Shown here piece by piece: positions 1-9,530 of a stretch of DNA of 49,558 nucleotides. The notes under the pieces were generated by a model that was not told where the DNA came from, ran no database searches, and was given only the letters and a program-made list of their open reading frames with translations. The DNA comes from Hyphomicrobiales bacterium. Lineage in GTDB: Bacteria; Pseudomonadota; Alphaproteobacteria; Rhizobiales; Devosiaceae. Location of the stretch: positions 1 to 49,558 of the forward strand of contig UCAU01000037.1 in NCBI GenBank assembly GCA_900470445.1, in the 5' to 3' direction. The stretch's first letter is position 1. The number at the start of each line of letters is the position of its first letter. The translations under genes and the position numbers were made by a program.

Positions 1-20
1 CCCTCAAGGGGGAGGGAGGG
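1..20. repeat. Partial GC-rich intergenic palindrome at the window edge
   Basis: The first 20 bases read CCCTC-AA-GGGGGAGGG. This looks like the right part of the CTCCC-loop-GGGAG palindromes found in other gaps of this window. The left arm is cut by the window edge, so its full extent and any terminator role cannot be judged. Confidence 0.4.
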
Positions 21-47
21 AAAAAGCCCCGAAATCACGAGCACACC

Positions 48-842
48 ATGACCAAAGCCTCCAAGACCATCAAGAAAATCGCCGGTGAGGCACCTATCGA
101 AGCCGCCATCGTGCTTGGCTCGGGCCTCTCTGCCATTGGCGAGCTCTTGGCTGACAAGGTCACCATTCCCTATTCCGAGCTCAAGGGTTTCCCCGGTGGC
201 GGCGTCTCCGGCCATGGCCGTGACCTGCTGATCGGCACGATGGGCGGCAAGCGCATCGCCATCCTCACTGGCCGCGAGCATTATTACGAACACGGCAATG
301 CCGCCGCCATGCGCCCCGCGCTGGAAGCCATAGCCGAACTGGGCGCCAAGACCCTGCTGCTGACCAATTCGGCCGGCTCGCTCGACGAGCGCTTCCGCCC
401 CGGCGATCTGATGCTGCTCTCCGATCACATCAATTATGCCGGCATGAACCCGCTGATCGGTGAACCCACCGACCGCCGCTTCGTCAACCTGGTCGATTGC
501 TACGCCCCCGATCTGCGCGCCAAGGCGATTGCCCTGGGCGAGCGCCTCGACATCAAGGTCGGCGAAGGCATCTATCTGTGGTATTCTGGCCCCAGCTTTG
601 AAACGGTCGCCGAAATCCAGATGGCCATTCGCCTGGGCGCCAATGCCGTGGGCATGTCCACGGCACCCGAAGTCATTCTCGGGCGTTTCCTGGGGATGAA
701 GGTCTGGGCCTGCTCGTCCATCACCAATATGGGCGCGGGCCTCTCGAGCGAAAAAATCAGCCATGAGCACACCAAGACCATGGCGGTACAAGGCGCAGAG
801 AAGCTGAAAAAGCTCATACCGGCGCTGGTGGAGGAACTATGA
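48..842 (+). CDS. punA: Purine nucleoside phosphorylase (class I, trimeric type)
   Basis: Cleaves purine (deoxy)nucleosides with phosphate to free base and (deoxy)ribose-1-phosphate in the cytoplasm. At 264 aa it has the length of the trimeric PNP family. Visible motifs are the phosphate loop GSGLS near residue 24, GREHYYEHG (residues 75-83, phosphate-binding His78), TNSAGSLD (106-113), GPSFET (181-186, base-binding Glu185), GMSTAPEVI (202-210) and SITNMGAGLS with the base-contacting Asn227. The stop overlaps the deoC start (ATGA at 839-842), so the genes are translationally coupled. No strong Shine-Dalgarno (SD) site precedes the ATG. The deo context suggests catabolic use of purine deoxynucleosides. 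Inosine, guanosine or xanthosine preference cannot be read from sequence. Confidence 0.93.
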   Translation: MTKASKTIKKIAGEAPIEAAIVLGSGLSAIGELLADKVTIPYSELKGFPGGGVSGHGRDLLIGTMGGKRIAILTGREHYYEHGNAAAMRPALEAIAELGAKTLLLTNSAGSLDERFRPGDLMLLSDHINYAGMNPLIGEPTDRRFVNLVDCYAPDLRAKAIALGERLDIKVGEGIYLWYSGPSFETVAEIQMAIRLGANAVGMSTAPEVILGRFLGMKVWACSSITNMGAGLSSEKISHEHTKTMAVQGAEKLKKLIPALVEEL

Positions 843-1828
843 GCCTACGCGTTGTAGACAACCCCGAGCCCCATACCCCGCATAAGCGCAATCCGGGTTT
901 CCCGCTCGATCTCGATTGGGTCGAACGCGTCCGCATGAACCGCTCGGCGCTCGAACGCCGCGCCGGCTCCATCGGCGCGCGCCGCACCGTCAAAAAGGAT
1001 TATCAGCTGGCTTGGCTGCTCAAAGCCATCACGCTGATCGATCTGACGACGCTCAATTCCGACGACACTGAGGGGCGCGTCGAGCGCCTCTGCGCCAAGG
1101 CGCGCCATCCCCTGCGCACCGACATTCTCGACAAGCTCGACATCCCCGGCCTGCGCATTCTGCCCGGCGCCGTCTGCGTCTATCATAGCTTCGTCAAAAC
1201 CGCGGTGAACGCACTCGAAGGCACCGGCATCCCCGTTGCCGCCGTTTCCACCGCATTCCCGCATGGCCTGGCCCCGCTCGAAACCAAGCTCAAGGAGATC
1301 GAGCTATCGGTCGCCGATGGCGCCAAGGAAATCGACATCGTCATCGAACGCGGCATGGTTTTGCGCGGCGATTGGCAAGCGCTCTACGATCAGGTCAAAG
1401 CCTTCCGCAAGGCCTGCGGCGACGCTCATATCAAAACCATTCTGGGCACGGGCGAACTCGCCACCCAAACCAATATCGCCAAAGCCTCGCTGGTTTGCAT
1501 GATGGCCGGCGCGGACTTCATCAAGACCTCGACCGGCAAGGAAAAGGTCAATGCCAATCTCGTCACTTCGCTGACCATGATCCGCATGATCCGCTGGTTC
1601 GCTGAGGAGACCGGCATCGAAATCGGCTACAAACCGGCCGGCGGTATCGCCACCGCGGGCGACGCGCTGAAATACATGGCGCTGATGAAGGAAGAGCTCG
1701 GAACGCGTTACCTTCAACCGCATCTATTCCGTTTCGGCGCTAGCAGTCTGTTAACCGATATCGAGCGTCAGCTAGAACACGGCCTCACCGGTCATTACGC
1801 GGCTGACTACCGCCAGCCCATGGTTTGA
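839..1828 (+). CDS. deoC: Deoxyribose-phosphate aldolase
   Basis: Cleaves 2-deoxyribose-5-phosphate to glyceraldehyde-3-phosphate and acetaldehyde, the last step in deoxynucleoside sugar breakdown. It is a class I (Schiff-base) aldolase with a TIM-barrel fold. The Schiff-base lysine is Lys229 in ADFIKTSTGK; the proton-relay lysine is Lys265 in GYKPAGGI; EIDIV with Asp166 supplies the catalytic aspartate. The length of 329 aa exceeds the roughly 220-260 aa of short bacterial forms because of an N-terminal extension of about 60 residues that carries no motif I recognise. The start overlaps the punA stop, and the stop lies one base before the next ATG, so the first three genes form a tight operon. 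Confidence 0.95.
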   Translation: MSLRVVDNPEPHTPHKRNPGFPLDLDWVERVRMNRSALERRAGSIGARRTVKKDYQLAWLLKAITLIDLTTLNSDDTEGRVERLCAKARHPLRTDILDKLDIPGLRILPGAVCVYHSFVKTAVNALEGTGIPVAAVSTAFPHGLAPLETKLKEIELSVADGAKEIDIVIERGMVLRGDWQALYDQVKAFRKACGDAHIKTILGTGELATQTNIAKASLVCMMAGADFIKTSTGKEKVNANLVTSLTMIRMIRWFAEETGIEIGYKPAGGIATAGDALKYMALMKEELGTRYLQPHLFRFGASSLLTDIERQLEHGLTGHYAADYRQPMV

Positions 1829-1829
1829 C

Positions 1830-4196
1830 ATGAACAAGATCGCGCAAATCTTCCAATCCCTCGACTACGGTCCGGCCCCCGAAGGCCCTGACCAGGCCAA
1901 TGCCTGGCTCGATAGCCACGGGCGAAAATTCGGCCATTTCATCGACGGCAAATGGACCAAACCCGGCAAAACCTTTGCCAGCGAAAATCCCGCCAATGGC
2001 GAGAAGCTGGCCGATATCACCGAGGGCACGGCCGAAGACGTTAACGCAGCGGTGAAAGCCGCCCGCGCCGCCTTCAAGCCCTGGAGCGCGCTGTCCGGAT
2101 ACGAGCGCGGAAAGTATCTTTACGCCATCGCCCGGGCTGTCCAGAAGCATTCCCGCCTCTTCGCCGTGCTCGAAACCATGGACAATGGCAAGCCGATCCG
2201 CGAAAGCCGCGATGTTGATATCCCATTGGTAGCACGGCATTTTTACCATCACGCCGGCTGGGCCCAGCACCTCTCCCGTGAGTTTCCCGACGCCGTCCCC
2301 TATGGCGTTTGCGGCCAGATCATCCCCTGGAATTTCCCGCTCCTGATGCTGGCCTGGAAGATCGCCCCCGCCCTCGCCGCCGGCAATGCGGTCATCCTAA
2401 AACCCGCCGAATTCACCTCGCTGACGGCGCTCCTCTTCGCCGAAATCTGCGAGCGCATTGGCCTGCCCAAGGGCGTGGTCAATATCGTCACCGGGCAGGG
2501 CGAAACCGGCCAAGCCATTGTTTCTCATGAAGGTATCGACAAGATCGCCTTTACTGGCTCGACCGAAGTCGGCAAAGCCATCCGCGCCGCCACGGCAGGC
2601 ACTGGCAAGGGCCTCAGCCTCGAGCTGGGCGGCAAGTCGCCCTATATCGTCTTCGAAGACGCCGATATCGACAGCGCCATCGAAGGCCTGGTTGACGCCA
2701 TCTGGTTCAATCAGGGCCAGGTCTGCTGCGCCGGATCGCGCCTGCTCGTGCAGGAAAGCATCGAAACCCGCTTCATAGCCAAGCTCAAGACGCGCATGGC
2801 GAGCCTGCGCGTCGGCGATCCGCTCGACAAGAGCATCGACATTGGCGCGCTGGTCGCCCCGGTGCAGGTCGAACGCATCCGCGATCTGATGAAGCGCGGC
2901 GTGGCCGAAGGCGCTGTCGTCTACGAGGCCGACGGCCCGGTCCCGACCAAGGGCTGTTTCCTGAAACCCGCTCTGGTCACCAATGTTTCCCCCGCCAATA
3001 CGCTCGTGGCCGAGGAAATCTTTGGCCCCGTCCTCGTCGCTATGAGCTTCCGCACCCCCGAGGAAGCGGTGGCCCTCGCCAACAACACCAAATACGGCCT
3101 CGCCGCGACGATCTGGAGCGAGAACATTAATCTGGCCCTCGATATCGCCCCCAAGATCAAGGCCGGCGTGGTCTGGATCAACGGCACCAATAATTTCGAC
3201 GCCGCAGTCGGCTTCGGCGGCTACAAGGAATCCGGCTTCGGCCGCGAAGGTGGCCGCGAAGGCATGAGCGCCTATTTGAAACCAGCCTGGGAAAAGGAGC
3301 TCAAAGCCGCTCCCGCCGCCAAGCCTGCGCCCGCCAAGGCCGAAAACCCGCTCGATAGCGGCCATCTCGACCAGACCGCAAAGATGTATATCGGCGGCAA
3401 GCAATCCCGCCCCGACAGCGCCTATAACCGCGCCGTGCTCGACCCCAAAGGCCAGACCATTGGCGAAGTGGGCGAAGGCAATCGCAAGGACATCCGCAAC
3501 GCCGTCGAAGCTGCCCGTGCTGCCCTCAGCTGGTCGACCACTGCCGCCCACACCCGCGCGCAAATCCTCTATTTCCTGGCCGAAAATCTCGACTACCGCT
3601 GCGACGAATTCGCAGCCCGCATCAAGGCGCAGACCGGCGAGGACGGCGCGAACGAAGTCGCCCTTTCCGTCGAACGCCTCTTCGCCTTTGCCGGCTGGGC
3701 CGACAAATATGATGGTGCGGTCCACAATCCGCCCCTGCGTGCCGTCGCCGCCGCCATGGTCGAACCACTCGGCGTCATGGGTATTGTTGCCCCGCCGTCG
3801 CGCCCACTGCTCGGCTCCATCGCCCTGATCGCCCCGGCTCTGGCCATGGGCAATACGGTCGTGCTGGTCCCCTCGGCGCAATCGCCGCTATCCATCACCG
3901 ACCTCTACCAGGTCATCGAAACCTCCGACGTGCCCAATGGCGTGATCAATATCGTCACCGGCGATAGCGTCACCCTAGCCAAGACCCTGGCCGAGCATGA
4001 CGGCGTCGACGCAATGTGGTTCGCCGGCTCCGCCGAGGCCTCCACAATGGTCGAAAAAGCCTCGATCACCAATCTCAAGCAAACCTGGACCAGCCGCGGC
4101 CTGTATTACGATCTGGCCGATCGGCGCTTCGAGGGCGACTACTTCCTGAGCAAGGCGACGCAAGTCAAGAATGTCTGGATTCCCTACGGGGCCTAG
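1830..4196 (+). CDS. Two-domain aldehyde dehydrogenase, ALDH16-like
   Basis: NAD(P)-dependent aldehyde dehydrogenase of 788 aa, well above the usual ~480-500 aa. Residues ~1-490 form a complete ALDH domain: IPWNFP (165-170), ELGGKSP with general base Glu265, and FNQGQVCC with catalytic Cys299. After an Ala/Pro/Lys-rich linker (~495-510), residues ~515-788 form a second, shortened ALDH-like domain. It keeps the VEPLGVMGIV and NGVINIVTG segments but has no catalytic cysteine and stops before the catalytic half. A full domain plus a pseudo-ALDH domain is the layout known for ALDH16. It begins one base after the deoC stop. From context I infer that it oxidises the acetaldehyde released by DeoC; substrate and cofactor are untested. 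Confidence 0.9.
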   Translation: MNKIAQIFQSLDYGPAPEGPDQANAWLDSHGRKFGHFIDGKWTKPGKTFASENPANGEKLADITEGTAEDVNAAVKAARAAFKPWSALSGYERGKYLYAIARAVQKHSRLFAVLETMDNGKPIRESRDVDIPLVARHFYHHAGWAQHLSREFPDAVPYGVCGQIIPWNFPLLMLAWKIAPALAAGNAVILKPAEFTSLTALLFAEICERIGLPKGVVNIVTGQGETGQAIVSHEGIDKIAFTGSTEVGKAIRAATAGTGKGLSLELGGKSPYIVFEDADIDSAIEGLVDAIWFNQGQVCCAGSRLLVQESIETRFIAKLKTRMASLRVGDPLDKSIDIGALVAPVQVERIRDLMKRGVAEGAVVYEADGPVPTKGCFLKPALVTNVSPANTLVAEEIFGPVLVAMSFRTPEEAVALANNTKYGLAATIWSENINLALDIAPKIKAGVVWINGTNNFDAAVGFGGYKESGFGREGGREGMSAYLKPAWEKELKAAPAAKPAPAKAENPLDSGHLDQTAKMYIGGKQSRPDSAYNRAVLDPKGQTIGEVGEGNRKDIRNAVEAARAALSWSTTAAHTRAQILYFLAENLDYRCDEFAARIKAQTGEDGANEVALSVERLFAFAGWADKYDGAVHNPPLRAVAAAMVEPLGVMGIVAPPSRPLLGSIALIAPALAMGNTVVLVPSAQSPLSITDLYQVIETSDVPNGVINIVTGDSVTLAKTLAEHDGVDAMWFAGSAEASTMVEKASITNLKQTWTSRGLYYDLADRRFEGDYFLSKATQVKNVWIPYGA

Positions 4197-4224
4197 GTCC
4201 GGGCATCGGAGTACGCCCTCCTAA

Positions 4225-4244
4225 CCTCCCCCTGATGGGGGAGG
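4225..4244. repeat. Intergenic hairpin between the ALDH gene and deoA
   Basis: Perfect 8-bp inverted repeat CCTCCCCC-TGAT-GGGGGAGG, 29 bases after the ALDH stop codon. No T-run follows, so it is a poor intrinsic terminator on its own. It may reduce read-through or stabilise the 3' end of the punA-deoC-ALDH transcript. It belongs to the GC-rich palindrome family seen in many gaps of this window. Confidence 0.55.
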
Positions 4245-4290
4245 AACGTGCGGTGGTTGGTATGAGATTGTGCCGCAAACTCGATCTGTC

Positions 4291-4328
4291 CCTCCCCCTA
4301 TCCGGGGAAGGCTAGGGGGTATCCCCTA
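4291..4328. repeat. Second pair of GC-rich palindromes before deoA
   Basis: The sequence holds CCTCCCC...GGGGAAGG, then the overlapping palindrome TAGGGGG-TA-TCCCCTA, ending 17 bases before the deoA ATG. With the hairpin at 4225 it fills most of the 149-base gap that breaks an otherwise tight operon. It might modulate deoA expression; I see no convincing promoter here. Confidence 0.45.
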
Positions 4329-4345
4329 AACAAAAAGAGCCATCC

Positions 4346-5668
4346 ATGGTCTTCCTCCCCCAAGAAGTCATCGCCAAAAAGCGCGACGGCCACGCGCTCT
4401 CCGCCGACGAGATCGCCGCCTTCATTCATGGCTTCACCCATGGCACAGTCTCCCACGCTCAGGCGGCCGCCTTTGCCATGGCGGTCTATTTCAACGACAT
4501 GACCATGCAAGAACGCGTCGCGCTCACCCTGGCCATGCGCGACTCTGGCACCGTGCTCGACTGGTCCGATCTCGACGGTCCCGTGGCCGACAAACACTCG
4601 ACCGGCGGCGTCGGCGACAATGTCAGCCTCATGCTCGCGCCGATCCTGGCTGCGATCGGCATCTATGTCCCGATGATTTCCGGCCGAGGCCTTGGTCATA
4701 CCGGCGGCACGCTCGACAAATTCGACGCCATTCCCGGCTATACCACCAGCCCCGACAATGCCCTGTTCCGCAAAGTGGTGAAGGAGACCGGCTGCGCCAT
4801 TATCGGCCAGACCGCCGACCTCGCCCCCGCCGACAAGACGCTCTACGCCATCCGCGACGTGACGGGGACGGTCGAATCCATCTCGCTGATCACCGCCTCC
4901 ATCCTCTCCAAAAAGCTGGCGGCGGGCCTCGGTGCCCTGATCCTCGACGTCAAAACCGGCTCGGGCGCCTTCATGCCCACGCTGGAAAAATCCCGCGATC
5001 TGGCGCAAAGCCTTGTCACTGTTGCCAATGGCGCGGGCCTCAAAACATCAGCTCTGATCACCGACATGAACGAGCCGCTCGCCTCCGCCGCCGGCAATGG
5101 CCTGGAAGTCCGCAATGCCGTCGATTTCCTAACCGGCAAGCATCAGGACGCCCGCTTGCGCGAAGTCACGCTCGCCCTCTGCGCCGAAGTCGCCGCCATG
5201 ACCGGGATTGCGGAGAGCGTTCCGGCTGCCCGCAGGCTGGTGGACGATGCCCTCGACAGCGGCCGCGCCACCGAGCGCTTCGCCAAAATGGTCACCGCCC
5301 TTGGTGGCCCCACCGATTTCGTCGAAGCCATGGATACCCATCTCGCCCCGGCCCCCATCATCCGCGACGTCTTCGTGACGGGGCAGGGCACTATCGCTGC
5401 CATCGACACCAAAGGCGTCGGCATGGCCGTCGTTGCCCTGGGCGGCGGCCGTACCATGCCCAGCGACAGCATCGATCACACAGTCGGCTTCGACCGCCTG
5501 CTCGGTCTGGGCGCCCCGGCCGATGCACAAAACCCCATCGCCCGCATCCACGCCCGCGACGAAGCCTCCGCCGCCGACGCTGAAGCCCGCCTCAAATCCG
5601 CCTATCGCCTGGGTGACACCGCCCCGCGCCACGATCTCATTGCCGCGCGCCTCGCGCCAACGGAGTAA
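4346..5668 (+). CDS. deoA: Thymidine phosphorylase
   Basis: Converts thymidine or deoxyuridine plus phosphate to free base and deoxyribose-1-phosphate. At 440 aa it matches the E. coli DeoA length. The diagnostic motifs are [10 protein letters not shown] (residues 83-92, phosphate-binding loop) and [14 protein letters not shown] (112-125, the family signature), followed by the glycosyltransferase-3 alpha/beta domain and the C-terminal pyrimidine phosphorylase domain. It is followed four bases later by phosphopentomutase, which takes its sugar-phosphate product. The gap upstream carries palindromes, so it may be transcribed partly apart from punA-deoC. Confidence 0.95.
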   Translation: MVFLPQEVIAKKRDGHALSADEIAAFIHGFTHGTVSHAQAAAFAMAVYFNDMTMQERVALTLAMRDSGTVLDWSDLDGPVADKHSTGGVGDNVSLMLAPILAAIGIYVPMISGRGLGHTGGTLDKFDAIPGYTTSPDNALFRKVVKETGCAIIGQTADLAPADKTLYAIRDVTGTVESISLITASILSKKLAAGLGALILDVKTGSGAFMPTLEKSRDLAQSLVTVANGAGLKTSALITDMNEPLASAAGNGLEVRNAVDFLTGKHQDARLREVTLALCAEVAAMTGIAESVPAARRLVDDALDSGRATERFAKMVTALGGPTDFVEAMDTHLAPAPIIRDVFVTGQGTIAAIDTKGVGMAVVALGGGRTMPSDSIDHTVGFDRLLGLGAPADAQNPIARIHARDEASAADAEARLKSAYRLGDTAPRHDLIAARLAPTE

Positions 5669-5672
5669 GCCC

Positions 5673-6890
5673 ATGCCCCGCGCCATTCTGTGCATTCTCG
5701 ATAGCGTCGGCATTGGTGGCGCGCCCGACGCCGCCGCCTATGGCGATGTCGGCTCTAACACCTTTGGTCACATCGCCGAACACGCCGCCGCGGGCAAAGC
5801 CGATCGCGCTGGCCTACGCGCCGGTCCGCTCAGCGTGCCCAATCTCGACGCCCTCGGCATCGGCGCCGCGATAAAGCTCTCGACCGGCACCCTGCCGCCC
5901 AATCTCTCCGCAACGCCTAAAGGCGGCCGCTTCGGCGTCGGCCGCGAAGTCAGCAAGGGCAAGGACACCCCCTCCGGCCATTGGGAAATCGCCGGCGTGC
6001 CGGTGCCCTTCGAATGGGGCTATTTCTCGCAAACTGAGCCGACCTTTCCGTCCGCGCTGATCGAAGAATTCATCACCCGCGCCAAACTGCCCGGCATTCT
6101 GGGCGACAAGCATGCCTCGGGCACCAATATCATTGCCGAGTTGGGGCAAGAGAGCATCCGCACCGGCAGGCCGATTTGCTACACGTCCATCGACAGCGTG
6201 TTCCAGATCGCCGCGCATGAGAGCCATTTCGGCCTCGACCGGCTCTACGAGATTTGCCAGATCGCCTTCGAGCTCACCGCGCCGCTTAACATTGGCCGCG
6301 TCATCGCCCGCCCCTTCATTGGTGAGGATGCAAAGAGCTTCAAGCGCACCGGCAACCGTCGCGATTTTGCGATTGCCCCGCCCGAGCCGACCCTGCTCGA
6401 CCGCAACAAGGAAGCGGGCAATCAGGTCTTCGCCATCGGCAAGATTTCCGACATTTATGCTGCCCATGGCGTCACCCATAAGCTCAAGGGCACCGGCCTC
6501 GGCCAGCTGTTCGACAAGACGCTCGAAGCCGTGGAAATGGCCGATAACAACGCCTTCATCATGACCAATTTCGTCGATTTCGACAGCGAATATGGCCATC
6601 GCCGCGACGTGCCCGGCTATGCAGCGGCGCTCGAATATTTCGACGCACGCCTGCCCGAGCTGATCGCCAAGCTCCGGGACGACGATCTGTTGATCTTCAC
6701 GGCCGACCACGGCAATGATCCGACCTGGCCCGGCACCGACCACACACGGGAACAGATCCCGATTCTGCTCTTTTCCCCAAGCGTGTCGGCGGGCGAGATT
6801 GGCATTCGCTCCACCTTCGCCGATATTGGCGAAACCATTGCCCATTGGCTCGGCCTCGCACCCGGCCGTCATGGCAAAAGCTTTCTCTAA
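5673..6890 (+). CDS. deoB: Phosphopentomutase
   Basis: Moves phosphate between C1 and C5 of ribose or deoxyribose, linking PunA and DeoA to DeoC. It is a 405-aa member of the alkaline phosphatase superfamily. The metal-site motif [12 protein letters not shown] lies at residues 9-20 with Asp10; [11 protein letters not shown] lies near residue 97 in the family's cap region; TADHGNDP and GTDHTREQ near residues 342-360 carry the remaining metal-binding Asp and His residues. The ATG at 5673 is chosen because translation then begins [16 protein letters not shown], as in the family; the open frame extends further upstream only as an out-of-frame overlap with deoA. Confidence 0.95.
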   Translation: MPRAILCILDSVGIGGAPDAAAYGDVGSNTFGHIAEHAAAGKADRAGLRAGPLSVPNLDALGIGAAIKLSTGTLPPNLSATPKGGRFGVGREVSKGKDTPSGHWEIAGVPVPFEWGYFSQTEPTFPSALIEEFITRAKLPGILGDKHASGTNIIAELGQESIRTGRPICYTSIDSVFQIAAHESHFGLDRLYEICQIAFELTAPLNIGRVIARPFIGEDAKSFKRTGNRRDFAIAPPEPTLLDRNKEAGNQVFAIGKISDIYAAHGVTHKLKGTGLGQLFDKTLEAVEMADNNAFIMTNFVDFDSEYGHRRDVPGYAAALEYFDARLPELIAKLRDDDLLIFTADHGNDPTWPGTDHTREQIPILLFSPSVSAGEIGIRSTFADIGETIAHWLGLAPGRHGKSFL

Positions 6891-6912
6891 CCCGACAAGA
6901 ACAGGTGATCCA

Positions 6913-7542
6913 ATGAGCAGCGTGACCGTCCTCGATCACCCCCTGATCCAGCACAAGCTGACCATCATGCGCAACAAGGAGACCTCGATCGCGGGGTTCC
7001 GCCGCCTGCTGCGCGAAATCGCCCATCTGATGTGCTACGAAGTCACGCGCGATCTCGAACTCGAGATGATCCCCATCGAGACCCCGATGGCCGAAATGCA
7101 GTCGCCTGCCATCAAGGGCAAGAAGCTGGTTTTCGCCTCCATCCTGCGTGCCGGCAATGGCCTGCTCGATGGCATGCTCGATCTGGTACCGGCCGCCCGC
7201 GTCGCCCATATTGGCATCTATCGCGATCATGAAACGCTCGAGCCGGTCGAGTATTACTTCAAGGCTCCGTCCAACCTGGAAGATCGCCTGATCATTGTGG
7301 TCGATCCAATGCTGGCCACCGCCAACTCGGCCACCGCCGCCATCGACAAGCTCAAGGAACGTGGCGCCAACAATATCCGCTTCCTCTGCCTGCTCGCCGC
7401 ACCCGAAGGCATCAAGCATTTCGGGGAAACCCATCCCGACGTGCCGGTCTTCACCGCCTCCATCGATAGCCATCTCAACGAAAAGGGTTACATCATCCCT
7501 GGCCTCGGCGATGCGGGCGATCGCATGTACGGCACGAAATAA
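6913..7542 (+). CDS. upp: Uracil phosphoribosyltransferase
   Basis: Makes UMP from uracil and PRPP, recovering the base freed by pyrimidine phosphorolysis. The 209-aa length is normal. The PRPP loop reads [11 protein letters not shown] (usual form DPMLATGGS), and the uracil-binding C-terminus reads [17 protein letters not shown]. The ATG at 6913, preceded by ACAGGTGATCC, starts 22 bases after deoB and is in frame with a longer open frame that overlaps deoB; the shorter start gives the family N-terminus. It is the last gene of the nucleoside operon, followed by a strong hairpin. Confidence 0.95.
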   Translation: MSSVTVLDHPLIQHKLTIMRNKETSIAGFRRLLREIAHLMCYEVTRDLELEMIPIETPMAEMQSPAIKGKKLVFASILRAGNGLLDGMLDLVPAARVAHIGIYRDHETLEPVEYYFKAPSNLEDRLIIVVDPMLATANSATAAIDKLKERGANNIRFLCLLAAPEGIKHFGETHPDVPVFTASIDSHLNEKGYIIPGLGDAGDRMYGTK

Positions 7543-7554
7543 GCGCTGTCCTAT

Positions 7555-7577
7555 GCCTCTCCCCTCACAGGAGAGGC
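7555..7577. terminator. Hairpin between convergent upp and the HAD gene
   Basis: Perfect 8-bp stem GCCTCTCC-CCTCACA-GGAGAGGC in the 43-base gap between the convergent genes. There is no clear T-run on either strand, so it is called a probable bidirectional terminator by position and stem strength. It also fits the window's GC-rich palindrome family. Confidence 0.55.
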
Positions 7578-7585
7578 AAGAGGGC

Positions 7586-8206
7586 CTACTTCGCCTTGAG
7601 TGGCAGTCCCAGCGCGATCAGTTCCTTGCGCAGCATGACCGGGTCCTTGAAGTGGATCCCATGCATGCCGAATTTGCGTGCCGAGGTGATATTGGGCTCG
7701 CTGTCGTCGATGAACACGCAGCTTTCGGGCGCCAGGCCATAGCGCTCGCAGAACACGCGATAAAGCCGCGGATCGGGCTTTACCAGGCCTTCGAGGCCCG
7801 AGACGATCACACCATCGAACTTTTCGAGGAACGGCCATTCGCCCAGGCAGCTCACCCATTTTTCCCAGGAAAAATTGGTAATGGCAAAGGTGGGGACTTC
7901 CTGCTCGATCAACTCGTCATGGATGTCGATCGTGCCCTGGATGAATTCACCCAGTGTTTCCTTCCAGCGCAGGTCGAACGCCTGGATTTCGCGCCAATAT
8001 CTGGGAAAGCGGGTGATCAGCTTGGCGACGCCCTCGGAATAGATTTCCCCCGCGTCGAATTCCAGATTCCAGTCCAGCGTGCAGATATTCTGGTGGAACC
8101 ATAGCGCATCGTCCTCGCTCTCGAAGAGCTTGCGGAACAGATACATCGGGTTCCAGTCGACGAACACGCCGCCAAGGTCAAAAACAGGGACGAGCGTATC
8201 GGTCAT
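7586..8206 (-). CDS. HAD-family hydrolase, YihX/haloacid dehalogenase-like
   Basis: Haloacid dehalogenase-superfamily protein of 206 aa, probably a phosphatase. Motif I is FDLGGVFVDW (residues ~9-18); the nucleophile is the Asp of FDLGG, and the usual second Asp of DxD is replaced by Gly, as in the YihX/epoxide-hydrolase-N subgroup. Motif II is ITNFS near 110, the motif III lysine lies in GLVKPDPRLY near 140, and motif IV is FIDDSEPN near 165. A helical cap lies between motifs I and II, giving subfamily IA. Substrate unknown; sugar phosphates are typical for YihX relatives. It converges on upp and lies upstream of the minus-strand pilin genes without obvious functional linkage. Confidence 0.85.
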   Translation of the reverse strand: MTDTLVPVFDLGGVFVDWNPMYLFRKLFESEDDALWFHQNICTLDWNLEFDAGEIYSEGVAKLITRFPRYWREIQAFDLRWKETLGEFIQGTIDIHDELIEQEVPTFAITNFSWEKWVSCLGEWPFLEKFDGVIVSGLEGLVKPDPRLYRVFCERYGLAPESCVFIDDSEPNITSARKFGMHGIHFKDPVMLRKELIALGLPLKAK

Positions 8207-8271
8207 GGGAAGGTCACCAGGAGGAAGGAAGCTGGCTGGCTTTTGCCATGCGCTGAAGGCGGGTGCAACGG

Positions 8272-8856
8272 CTAGTTCAGAACGATTGGCTCACCGAACC
8301 GCGGCACGTAAAAGCTCTGGCGATAGAGATTGACCGCCTGGTCGAAGACGAAACCGTAAAGCGGCTTGTAGCTATAGCTGGCTTCCGAGACGATGACATA
8401 GCTGCCCTTGGCGATATCGGTCATGCTGGCCATGTCGCTGGCTCGGCCATAGGGCTGGTTCTGTGGGTAGGTCGTCCCCACGCTCATGACGCCGTTGAGA
8501 TATTCGCGCGACCAGGCCACTTCCGTGGTGCCGTCGACCTTCACCTTCACCGAGGTGACGATCTGCTTGATGTTGGTCGTGGTGTAGGGCGTCATGATGC
8601 CCGAGGAAGCCTGGAAATAATCCTGCAATGTGGCGCCGGAAATCGTCCCGTTCTCACGAGCCACCAGGTCCCCCACCGCGCCGGCAACCGATTGCACTTT
8701 GCGATCCATGGTGATCAGGGCGCCGGCTTCGGTCGTGCCTAGATAGACCATCAACATGAAGGGCACGACCAGCGCGAACTCCACCGCCGCTACACCGCCC
8801 TGTGCTTTGGCGAAGCGCCGAAGCAGTCGCTTGAGTATCTGCCGGGCCGCGATCAT
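8272..8856 (-). CDS. TadE/TadG-family pilus assembly protein
   Basis: Minor pseudopilin-like protein of the Tad/Flp system, 194 aa. The N-terminus is basic, followed by GGVAAVEFALVVPFMLMVYLG (residues ~20-40), the TadE-like signature: a prepilin-type Gly and Glu and one membrane segment. The remaining ~150 residues would lie in the periplasm, ending YVPRFGEP. It overlaps the stop of the gene upstream by four bases (ATGA at 8853-8856), so the two minor pilins are co-translated. It could be named TadF or TadG; the naming is not resolvable without alignment. Confidence 0.85.
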   Translation of the reverse strand: MIAARQILKRLLRRFAKAQGGVAAVEFALVVPFMLMVYLGTTEAGALITMDRKVQSVAGAVGDLVARENGTISGATLQDYFQASSGIMTPYTTTNIKQIVTSVKVKVDGTTEVAWSREYLNGVMSVGTTYPQNQPYGRASDMASMTDIAKGSYVIVSEASYSYKPLYGFVFDQAVNLYRQSFYVPRFGEPIVLN

Positions 8857-9437
8857 GTGAAAGGCTCGTTGCGGAACACGGTGACTGCACCCAGCAAGCG
8901 CCGCCCGTCACGGAGATTGGACAGGCCAAGCGAGCCGCCCAGGAAGTTGAGGTTCAGCAGCACCGGATATTTGTAATAGACCTGCACCAGAACCACGTTT
9001 GATCCAGCGCCGGGAGTATAGTTTTCGCCCTTGGTCCAGCCGCAGTTGTCGACCTTGCAGGTCCAGTCCACCGGCGGCTCGACCGTTGCCGATTGGAAAT
9101 TGGACACCACCGACACCTGCACATGCAGGCCCGAGCAGTCGGAAAACAGCCCATAGAGCCGGTCGCACACATTGCTGCGGAAGGAGGCGAGCGTGTCCTT
9201 GCGGGTCTGGGCCTGCCCGGTGCGGATCATCCGGCTGGCATCCTGCACTGCACTTTCCAGTATCTGGCCGGACAAGACGACCAACGAAGTTTGCAAGATT
9301 GCCGTCATGATGGCGAAGAACGGCATTGCCAGCAGGGCAAATTCGATCACCGTCGTTGCATCCTCATGGCGCGCAAAGGCGCGCCATCTTTTCCTCGGCG
9401 ACGCTCTGCCGAGCAGGGATGCAATTGACTTGATCAT
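8853..9437 (-). CDS. tadE: TadE-family pseudopilin
   Basis: Pseudopilin of the Tad pilus, 194 aa. After a basic N-terminus, residues ~24-50 contain HEDATTVIEFALLAMPFFAI, the TadE motif with a Glu five residues into the hydrophobic helix. The C-terminal part holds four cysteines (NVCDRLYG, SDCSG, DWTCKVDNCGW) that could form disulfides in the periplasm. The ATG at 9437 has only weak SD pairing. A perfect TTAA-N7-TTAA box lies 94-108 bases upstream, suggesting CtrA-type control. First gene of a two-gene unit with the downstream TadE/G gene. Confidence 0.85.
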   Translation of the reverse strand: MIKSIASLLGRASPRKRWRAFARHEDATTVIEFALLAMPFFAIMTAILQTSLVVLSGQILESAVQDASRMIRTGQAQTRKDTLASFRSNVCDRLYGLFSDCSGLHVQVSVVSNFQSATVEPPVDWTCKVDNCGWTKGENYTPGAGSNVVLVQVYYKYPVLLNLNFLGGSLGLSNLRDGRRLLGAVTVFRNEPFT

Positions 9438-9530
9438 GAGCCCACATGCGTTTGGTCGCCACAGGCTAGGGGCTTTTGGCTAATCCTTGGTTACGAAGGC
9501 GTCTGCGGGCGACGTCGTTCGCTTGGAAGG

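Noticed and set aside
2397..3881. 494-codon minus-strand frame over the aldehyde dehydrogenase gene
   Set aside because: It is a shadow of the ALDH gene; the product is Gly/Ala/Asp-rich with no family motif, as expected for antisense of GC-rich codons.
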